Shown here: piece after piece, positions 54,126 to 60,177 of the stretch | Layout: the number at the start of each line of letters is the position of its first letter | Numbering within the stretch: position 1 is the stretch's first letter | Assembly: GCF_902706195.1 (NCBI RefSeq) | Contig: NZ_CACSJO010000012.1 | Coordinates: 62,001 to 126,000, forward strand | Source of the DNA: Novosphingobium sp. 18050 | GTDB lineage: Bacteria > Pseudomonadota > Alphaproteobacteria > Sphingomonadales > Sphingomonadaceae | Direction of reading: 5' to 3' | Length of the DNA: 64,000 bases | Position numbers and translations under genes: made by a program | Notes under the pieces: model-generated | What the model was told of the DNA's origin: nothing | Seen by the model: only the letters and a program-made list of their open reading frames with translations | Database searches by the model: none

Positions 54126-55238
54126 ATGCCCAGGCTTTCGCTCTCGATGCTTCTTGCCGCCTTCGCGGTATGGCTGCTCATGCCGGCGAACGCGCTCGCC
54201 GGGCCGCAGCCGCGCATCAAGGATATCGTTGACGTCGAAAACGTGCGGACCAACCAACTGGTCGGCTATGGCCTCGTGGTGGGCCTGCAGGGCACCGGCG
54301 ATCGTATCCGCAACGTCCCCTTCACCGAAGAAACGCTGCAGGCCATGCTGGAGCGCATGGGCGTGAACATTCGCGGCACCCAGATGCTCACCCAGAACGT
54401 CGCAGCGGTGACGGTGACGGCGACGATGCCGCCCTTCGCGCGCTCCGGCTCGACGGTCGACGTGCAGGTTTCCGCCTTGGGCGACGCCACCAGCCTTCAG
54501 GGCGGCATCCTGCTCGTCTCCTCGCTGCGCGCGCTCGACGGAGAGATCTACGCTGTGGCGCAGGGGCCTGTCGCGGTGTCGGGCTTCAAGGCGCAGGGCG
54601 CGGCGGCCAAGCTGAGCCGCGGCGTGATGACCACGGCCCGCATCGCTGGCGGCGCCATCATCGAGCGCGAGGTCGCCTACGACCTGCGCTCCGCCCACAG
54701 CCTGAAGCTGGCTCTGAAGAACCCCGATTTCACCACCGCCCGCCAGATCGCCGCTACCATCAACCGCGAGGCGCCCGGCTCGGCCGAAGTGCTCGACCCC
54801 GGCACCGTGGAACTGCGGCCTTATGGGAGCGGCTCGATCATCGACCTCGTCACCCGGATCGAGAACCTGCCGGTCCAGGTCGACCAGCCCGCGCGCATCG
54901 TCATCAACGAGGCGGCGGGCACCGTGGTCATGGGCGCGGACGTGCGGGTCAGCCCGGTCGCCATCGCGCAGGGCGGGCTGACGATCAGCGTCACCGAAAC
55001 GCCGATGGTCTCGCAGCCCGGACCGCTTTCGGGCGGACAGACCGCCGTGGTCCCGCGCACCACCATCCAGGCCGACGACGGCAGCGGCGCCTCGCTCGCG
55101 GTGCTGAACAGCGGCACCTCGCTGCAGACGCTGGTGGCGGGCCTCAATTCGCTGGGCGTCAGCCCACGCGACCTCATTACCATCTTGCAGGCCCTGCGCA
55201 CGGCAGGCGCGCTGCAGGCCGAAATAGCGGTGCAGTGA
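54126..55238 (+). CDS. flgI: Flagellar P-ring protein FlgI
   Basis: The 370-aa precursor has a signal peptide (LSLSMLLAAFAVWLLMPANALA) and the FlgI hallmark RIKDIVDVENVRTNQLVGYGLVVGLQGTGD; later GVMTTARIAGGAIIEREV and RIVINEAAGTVVMGADVRVSPVAIAQGGLTI. It forms the periplasmic bushing around the rod. The ATG at 54117 overlaps a promoter-like box, so 54126 is preferred; neither has a good ribosome site. Confidence 0.93.
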   Translation: MPRLSLSMLLAAFAVWLLMPANALAGPQPRIKDIVDVENVRTNQLVGYGLVVGLQGTGDRIRNVPFTEETLQAMLERMGVNIRGTQMLTQNVAAVTVTATMPPFARSGSTVDVQVSALGDATSLQGGILLVSSLRALDGEIYAVAQGPVAVSGFKAQGAAAKLSRGVMTTARIAGGAIIEREVAYDLRSAHSLKLALKNPDFTTARQIAATINREAPGSAEVLDPGTVELRPYGSGSIIDLVTRIENLPVQVDQPARIVINEAAGTVVMGADVRVSPVAIAQGGLTISVTETPMVSQPGPLSGGQTAVVPRTTIQADDGSGASLAVLNSGTSLQTLVAGLNSLGVSPRDLITILQALRTAGALQAEIAVQ

Positions 55239-55239
55239 C

Positions 55240-55563
55240 ATGACCGATCCCGTCGTTTCTCCGCCGGCCGCGCCGGTCAGGCCCCGGCCCCAGGTCGTCA
55301 CCCCGGACCGCAGCCCCGCAGGCGTCGCGCGGCAGTTCGAGGGCGTGTTCGCAGGGCAGATCACCAAGATCATGATGGAAACGGTGGACCAGGGCGACGA
55401 ATTCTCCGGCGGTCACGGCGAGGAGATGTTTCGCGGCATCCTGGCCGAGCAGATCGGCAACCAGATCGCGCAAGGCAAGGGCCTGGGCATAGCCTCGGCT
55501 GTGGAAGCGCAGATCATCCGCCTGCAGGGAGGCCAGAATGCCGGAGCAGCCGATGGCAAGTGA
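55240..55563 (+). CDS. flgJ: Rod-binding protein FlgJ, short form without hydrolase domain
   Basis: The 107-aa protein corresponds to the FlgJ N-terminal rod-cap domain: ARQFEGVFAGQITKIMMETVDQ, then GHGEEMFRGILAEQIGNQIAQGKGLGIASAVEAQII. Enteric FlgJ has a C-terminal muramidase; many alphaproteobacteria lack it and use a separate enzyme. It lies one base after flgI and overlaps the next gene by 26 nt. Confidence 0.9.
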   Translation: MTDPVVSPPAAPVRPRPQVVTPDRSPAGVARQFEGVFAGQITKIMMETVDQGDEFSGGHGEEMFRGILAEQIGNQIAQGKGLGIASAVEAQIIRLQGGQNAGAADGK

Positions 55564-55975
55564 CGTGATCGAGATCATGACCTCGCTCTCTGCGGTCATG
55601 CGTGAGGAAACCGCGCGGCTGAACGCGCACGAGCGGGTGCTGGATCTTGCCGAGCTGGCAAGCGCCAAGGCGCGCCTCGTCGGTGCGCTGGAGGAGCGAC
55701 TGGCCCGCCTGGGCCGACAGGAGCCCAGTTGGTCGGCGCAGATGGACGATGCTACGCGCGAACGGTTTGCCGATGCACTGGGCGAACTGCGCGCAGCCTC
55801 GATGGTCAACGCCGCACTGCTGGAACGACAGATCGAACTGTCTGCCGACATGATGTCTGCGATCTCCGCCGAGGCGAAGCGGCTCACCGGCAACCGCGCC
55901 TATGCCTATGGCGCCAGCGGCAACCTTGCCCGCACAGACCTGACGACGCCGATCTCGCTCAACGGCGAATTCTAG
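55538..55975 (+). CDS. FlgN-like flagellar export chaperone
   Basis: The 145-aa helical protein starts at ATG 55538, six bases after AGGGAGG within flgJ. It has an N-terminal coiled coil (MTSLSAVMREETARLNAHERVLDLAELASAKARLVGALEERLARL) like FlgN, the chaperone of FlgK and FlgL, and ends with the short motif YGASGNLARTDLTTPISLNGEF seen in alphaproteobacterial homologues. Called from topology, size and position. Confidence 0.7.
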   Translation: MPEQPMASDVIEIMTSLSAVMREETARLNAHERVLDLAELASAKARLVGALEERLARLGRQEPSWSAQMDDATRERFADALGELRAASMVNAALLERQIELSADMMSAISAEAKRLTGNRAYAYGASGNLARTDLTTPISLNGEF

Positions 55976-55995
55976 GACGCGACCCGAAGCGCACA

Positions 55996-56011
55996 ACCGC
56001 CACGCGGCGGT
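55996..56011. terminator. Small hairpin between convergent flgN-like and wHTH genes
   Basis: A 6-bp stem (ACCGCC / GGCGGT) with a 4-nt loop, 21 bp after the flgN-like stop. Short and without T run; it is a weak candidate. Confidence 0.35.
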
Positions 56012-56032
56012 GCGCCGCCCTGAAAACGCGCC

Positions 56033-56494
56033 TCAGGACGGGCTACGACCGGGCAGTGTACGAAGCGCCGACACGATGGAACCTGCCGTGACATCAACCT
56101 GTCTGCGCGCTTCGTGGTGCATCAGCGCCAGCCATTCGCTGATGACGTTAATGCCCTGCTGCGTCAGTACCAGGTAGACACGGCGCTCGTCCGAGCTGTC
56201 TTTGATATGTGCCACCAGGCCCTTTTTGGAGAGCTTCGAAACATGGTCGATGGCCGTCGTCGTCGGATAGGTGGAAGCAGCGCAGGCGCGTGACACGGTG
56301 GTGCTGCCGCGCCCCTGGTTACGATAGAGGTCCAGCAGCATCAGCCAGCCGCATTCCTCCACTTCCGGCGCGACCCGGCGTCTGACGGCTATGGCGTCCA
56401 GGTATACCTGGACGTTGTCGATCTCGCATTCGATCCGGGCGTGATCACCCAGAGCCGTCTGCAGTTCATCTTTCAATTCTTCGATCTTCAGCAC
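56033..56494 (-). CDS. MarR-like winged-helix regulator
   Basis: The 153-aa protein starts at GTG 56494 behind GCAGGAG. It has an N-terminal helix with negative charge (1-35), a winged HTH (about 45-120) with a recognition helix in STYPTTTAIDHVSKLSKKGLVAHI, and a wing DSSDERRVYLVLT typical of MarR-type proteins. It overlaps the upstream membrane-protein gene by 29 nt, suggesting tight coupling. The ligand and target are unknown. Confidence 0.75.
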   Translation of the reverse strand: MLKIEELKDELQTALGDHARIECEIDNVQVYLDAIAVRRRVAPEVEECGWLMLLDLYRNQGRGSTTVSRACAASTYPTTTAIDHVSKLSKKGLVAHIKDSSDERRVYLVLTQQGINVISEWLALMHHEARRQVDVTAGSIVSALRTLPGRSPS

Positions 56495-56912
56495 TGCGCA
56501 GCTCCTGCGAAGAGGACTGTCGCAGGTCCAGGATCGGACCCACGCACAGCACGATAAGTTCCGGTATGCTCCAGATGCCCGAAATCGCCTTGAACAGCAG
56601 CGGCGAGTTCGGCACGAACTGCCAGGCAAGGAACGACAAGACACTGAGCATGTGGAAGGCGCAGATCCAGAGCGGCCAGTACCGGTCCGTCCTGACCGCC
56701 ACATGCAGCAGGCCGCCGAGCAGGATGAGGTCGACGATGATCGTCGCATCCGGCAGCGTGACCAGTTTCTTCAGTGTCGTGGCGCCGAAGTACGTCGCCA
56801 GCGCGGCGATGAGAAACATCAGGCATATCTTGCGCCCTTCCGACCCGCCCCAAACGAGCGCGGGCACGCAAGCGGCGATCATCAGAAAGGAAAAGGCGAA
56901 GTTGAGAAGCAT
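56466..56912 (-). CDS. Four-helix membrane protein of unknown function
   Basis: The 148-aa protein has four or five hydrophobic helices (about residues 1-22, 29-45, 57-75, 84-100 and 110-128) and a charged C-terminal tail (SSSQELRSAEDRRIER). No family is recognised. Its end overlaps the MarR-like gene, which hints that the membrane protein and the regulator work together. Confidence 0.65.
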   Translation of the reverse strand: MLLNFAFSFLMIAACVPALVWGGSEGRKICLMFLIAALATYFGATTLKKLVTLPDATIIVDLILLGGLLHVAVRTDRYWPLWICAFHMLSVLSFLAWQFVPNSPLLFKAISGIWSIPELIVLCVGPILDLRQSSSQELRSAEDRRIER

Positions 56913-56970
56913 GGCCTTGAGTTTAACCTTTGAGAGCCTCCGTCAAGGTCACCTTTCCAACGGGATCGGA

Positions 56971-57309
56971 TCAGGCGCGTGCCATCTCGACTGACTTCAG
57001 CACGCCGTTGGGGCTGTCGTCGCCCAGGCAACCCCAGTCGGTCTCGCAGTGCTGCGACTCGCCTTTGATGACGGCGAGCTTGCGGTGCATCTGCACCATG
57101 TCCTTGCGGCTTTCGACGAGCTTGGAGAAGCTTGCTGCGGTCGAATCAAGTGCGCCCTGCAGGCGGGCGGGCAGGACCGACGAGGCGGCGTTGGCTTCCA
57201 TGATCGTGGCCGCAAGACGCGCCACGTCGAACAGTGCGGTGTCTACGCTTTTGAACATGCACGAAATATCTGCAGCGACGGCACGGCCGCCAGCATCCGA
57301 AAGGCGCAT
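56971..57309 (-). CDS. Small soluble helical protein of unknown function
   Basis: The 112-aa product is preceded by GGAG. It is largely helical (SVDTALFDVARLAATIMEANAASS, then LDSTAASFSKLVESRKDMVQMHRKLAVIKG) and has two cysteines near the C-terminus (HCETDWGCLGDD). Nothing specific is recognised. It lies between a LuxR-type gene upstream and the membrane-protein gene downstream with short gaps (49 and 58 bp). Confidence 0.6.
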   Translation of the reverse strand: MRLSDAGGRAVAADISCMFKSVDTALFDVARLAATIMEANAASSVLPARLQGALDSTAASFSKLVESRKDMVQMHRKLAVIKGESQHCETDWGCLGDDSPNGVLKSVEMARA

Positions 57310-57358
57310 AATACTTCTCCGTTGCGTGAAGCACGCTGAGGTAGCTCTGTGATGGAGT

Positions 57359-57868
57359 TCACCTGCCGAGCAGGTTGAGGATGCCGATCATGATCGTGAC
57401 GATGGCTGCGAGCACCGCAATGGCAACAAGTCCGATCTGACCCATCGCCATTATGCGTTGCACCAGCGTCAGATCATGACGAGGCCCCCCGACCGGAGGA
57501 AGTCTCAACTGCGAGGGGAGCACCGTCCGCGGTGTGGACGATTGCGCCTGATCCTCGCCGAATGTTGCGATTTGCTCCGGCTGACCTGCTTGTGCACCGG
57601 GACGAGCGGCCGGGTCGAGGCCTTGCGAGGTACTAGGTAGCCGCTCCCTATGCGTTGAAATATCTAGGAAAATCCTGGCGGCATCGGCGCGGCTCGAAAC
57701 GCCCAGCTTCATCAGTAGGTCGGCGACGTGATTGTCGATCGTCTTGTACGAAAGACCTAGGCGCACGCCGATCTCCTTGGACGACAGGTGCCGCGCCACG
57801 AGTGACAAAACCTCATACTGCCTAGCCGAGAGCTTCTGCCGAAGCTCGGCCTCACTCCATTCCTGCAT
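57359..57868 (-). CDS. LuxR-type HTH protein with C-terminal membrane anchor
   Basis: The 169-aa protein starts at ATG 57868 (MQEWSEAELRQKL). A LuxR/GerE HTH occupies about residues 14-68 (LSARQYEVLSLVARHLSSKEIGVRLGLSYKTIDNHVADLLMKLGVSSR). A Pro/Gln-rich linker follows and then a single membrane helix (about 145-167) at the very C-terminus. There is no sensor or receiver domain. The anchor would hold the DNA-binding domain at the membrane. An upstream start (57931) adds 21 residues without likeness. Confidence 0.8.
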   Translation of the reverse strand: MQEWSEAELRQKLSARQYEVLSLVARHLSSKEIGVRLGLSYKTIDNHVADLLMKLGVSSRADAARIFLDISTHRERLPSTSQGLDPAARPGAQAGQPEQIATFGEDQAQSSTPRTVLPSQLRLPPVGGPRHDLTLVQRIMAMGQIGLVAIAVLAAIVTIMIGILNLLGR

Positions 57869-58129
57869 CGTGCGACCCTTGCACCCTGCCCAAGGGCAGT
57901 TCTTCGCGTCCGAACCTCGGCTGAATATCAAAAGTTAACGATTTGCAATAATTAACATTATTCAGTGACGGATATAGTTCGGCGACCCGCAGGCATACCC
58001 GGATCGGCGCCGCCAAAATCAGCCCCATCCGGCGGCGAGGCGCCCGGCTGCGGCCATCATTGGTGAAAAGAAGGTGGCGGCGTTTTCGCAACCTGCCCCC
58101 GTCCCTGCCGAAGGCGGCGACCGGAGTTG

Positions 58130-59287
58130 CTACTCGAAGACGGCTGACAGTACGGCGGCGACAGTGGACGGGTCCAGTGCGTCGATGGCGACTTCGAGGT
58201 CCGGGCTCATGCTATAGCCCTGCATCCTGCCATGCCGGTCCGCGGCGACCGAGAGGACGCGCAGACCGCCCTCCTCGCGGATCACTGCCAGACCGCCGGT
58301 CGCGGGATAACGGTCGGGGTCGACCACAAGGGTCGCGCGGCCGGGCAGGCCGGCGCCCAGCGTGGGACGGCTCAGGCGCAGGCCGTAGGCGCGCGGGCCA
58401 GCGCCGCGCGGGGCCTCGACGACGGCGCCGGTGGGTGTCTGGGCAATCAGGCCCTCGGGCAGCGCGGTGCCGAAAACGGGGAGCAGCCGGATTCGCGCGG
58501 TGCCCGCTTCGGTCTCGGCGGGTTCCTCGGCAGCGGTTTCGGCGAGCGGGGCAGCCTTTTCCGGGATCGGCGCGGCGCTGGCAGGGACTGCCAGTTCCTC
58601 ACGCAGGGCGGCGATGCGGGCGCGCGACTTGGCGAGCCGGATTTCGGGGTTGGCGACCAGCGGCAGCACCGGATCAAGGTCGCCGCGCGCGTGCATCGCT
58701 TCCACCTGGGCAACAAGCGCCGCATCGCTGGCCGCACCGAACAGGCGGCGCAGGGCGGCGCGCACATCCTCGTTCCAGCGGTCGAGCGGCTTCAAGGCGT
58801 TTTCGATGCGCGAGAGTACGACCGGGGCGATGCCGTAATCCTGTTCCAGCACGGCGATCGTCAGCGCCGCATCACCGCCGCGCCGCGCGCGCAGGGCAGC
58901 GGCAAGCAGAACCGCGCCGAGTTCACCCTCTGCATCGGCAGGAGCGGCGCCGTGGAGCGGTTCGGCCCATGCAGCGATATCGAAAGCGGGGTCGTCCACG
59001 TCGACCAGAAGGTCGTCCGGCTCGACGCCGAGCGCTTTGCCGAGAGCGCGCAGTTCGTCGGCGCGGGCGAAGATCTCTCCGCGTTCGATCTTGGACAGGC
59101 GGATATAGGTGATCGTCGGAAGCCGCTCCGACAGTTCGAGCAGCGAACCGATATTGAGTTGCTTGCGGAACTTGCGAATACGGTTCGGGAAGACCAGAGT
59201 ACGATAACAATCGATTTCAGTCACGACCGTGCCCGTTACTTTTTCCTGTGCCGGTTGCTGCCATAACCTTGGCGATTTCTCGCTCAT
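58130..59287 (-). CDS. XRE-type regulator with S24/LexA-like C-terminal domain
   Basis: The 385-aa protein starts at ATG 59287. It has an N-terminal Cro/C1 HTH (about residues 36-95: FRKQLNIGSLLELSERLPTITYIRLSKIERGE), a second HTH-like segment (about 135-175: VLEQDYGIAPVVLSRIENALK), an Ala/Glu-rich linker and a C-terminal part that resembles the LexA/CI beta fold (YGLRLSRPTLGAGLPGRATLVVDPDRYPATGGLAVI). The catalytic Ser-Met of S24 peptidases is not evident, so it is probably a non-cleaving regulator. Confidence 0.7.
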   Translation of the reverse strand: MSEKSPRLWQQPAQEKVTGTVVTEIDCYRTLVFPNRIRKFRKQLNIGSLLELSERLPTITYIRLSKIERGEIFARADELRALGKALGVEPDDLLVDVDDPAFDIAAWAEPLHGAAPADAEGELGAVLLAAALRARRGGDAALTIAVLEQDYGIAPVVLSRIENALKPLDRWNEDVRAALRRLFGAASDAALVAQVEAMHARGDLDPVLPLVANPEIRLAKSRARIAALREELAVPASAAPIPEKAAPLAETAAEEPAETEAGTARIRLLPVFGTALPEGLIAQTPTGAVVEAPRGAGPRAYGLRLSRPTLGAGLPGRATLVVDPDRYPATGGLAVIREEGGLRVLSVAADRHGRMQGYSMSPDLEVAIDALDPSTVAAVLSAVFE

Positions 59288-59467
59288 CGTGTTTCTTGTC
59301 CGTTCGTGGGGTGGGCAGGCTTTTTCATGCCTGTCCTGTGCGGTCAATGTGGCCAACCGGGGCCGTTCCGAATCGGGTCTTTTTCACTGCCATGCCCCGC
59401 GATCCTGATAACTTGGCGGTGTGGCCGCTATCCTGCTTCGATCTCCTTAAAATTACGGATATTTTAC

Positions 59468-59591
59468 GCAAAATTGGTGCGCAATCCGCAAAAAGGGCGC
59501 TTGGACACGCAAAATGCCGGAAATCAGCGGTTTCGAACACGGGCACCGCCACACCGGATGGGCAGTCTGCACCTCCGAAATGGATGCAAAA
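59468..59591. promoter_or_regulatory. Array of four GCAAAA half-sites
   Basis: GCAAAA occurs at 59468-59473, 59488-59493, 59509-59514 and 59586-59591, all in one orientation. The first three are spaced 20 and 21 bp, two helical turns. They lie upstream of the XRE regulator gene and are candidates for its own operator. Confidence 0.5.
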
Positions 59592-59690
59592 TTGTGGATC
59601 ACAGGCTCGCCCTCGTCGCGCCCCCGCATTTTTCGAGGATCAATCCTTTAAACTCGCACGCCCGATTGCGGTTCCCACGGCCGCCTTTCC

Positions 59691-59721
59691 AGGAGCGACT
59701 CGGTGCAGCGGGAACGCTCCT
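59691..59721 (-). terminator. Possible terminator after flgB
   Basis: A 7-bp stem (AGGAGCG / CGCTCCT) with a 17-nt loop lies directly beyond the flgB stop on the minus strand. The loop is long and no T run follows; weak. Confidence 0.35.
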
Positions 59722-59725
59722 GCCT

Positions 59726-60154
59726 TTAGCCCTTGCCGATCGCCGTCTTCATCAGGCCGATCTGCTTGCGGTAGAGGTTCGTCATCGCGGCATAGTCGGA
59801 CTGCACCTGCCCCAACGAAAGGAGCTGGTCTTCCAGCGTCACGTTGTTGCCGTCGGGCTTGGTTTCGCTTGTCTCGCTGTCCAGGATGACGCGGCCGCCA
59901 GCCTGCGGGGGCCTGGCGCCAAGGGCAGCCATACCGCCCGACAGTTCGACACGCGGCCGCGCGACGCGCGGCGTGCCGCCGACGCCCGCCTGGCTTTCCA
60001 CCAGTGCGGAAAAGTCCGGCGCCTCGACGGTACGGGCCTTGTAGCCGGCGGTCTCGCTGTTGGCGATGTTCTCCGAGATCACGCGCTGGTGCTCGGCCAT
60101 GGCTTTCATCGCGCGGCCCATGCCGTCGAAGATGGGGGGGAGGGAAGAGGACAT
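59726..60154 (-). CDS. flgB: Flagellar basal-body rod protein FlgB
   Basis: The 142-aa protein has the FlgB N-terminus (GRAMKAMAEHQRVISENIANSETAGYKARTVEAPDFSALVES) and a C-terminal helix (TLEDQLLSLGQVQSDYAAMTNLYRKQIGLMKTAIGKG). FlgB is the first rod protein above FliE. Unlike the usual flgBC-fliE order it stands behind the propeller-protein gene and apart from flgC. Confidence 0.92.
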   Translation of the reverse strand: MSSSLPPIFDGMGRAMKAMAEHQRVISENIANSETAGYKARTVEAPDFSALVESQAGVGGTPRVARPRVELSGGMAALGARPPQAGGRVILDSETSETKPDGNNVTLEDQLLSLGQVQSDYAAMTNLYRKQIGLMKTAIGKG

Positions 60155-60177
60155 GGCGTTCCTTTACGAACCGGCGA

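Larger units (their letters stand above)
59288..59725. other. 438-bp region between XRE regulator and flgB
   Basis: It contains a locally AT-rich segment with four GCAAAA half-sites and a hairpin near its right end. No gene is supported; short open frames on the plus strand have no start signal. Confidence 0.55.

Noticed and set aside
57936..57957. Two TTAAC half-sites as a CtrA box
   Set aside because: They are 12 bp apart, while the CtrA consensus needs TTAA-N7-TTAAC; no better match was seen.
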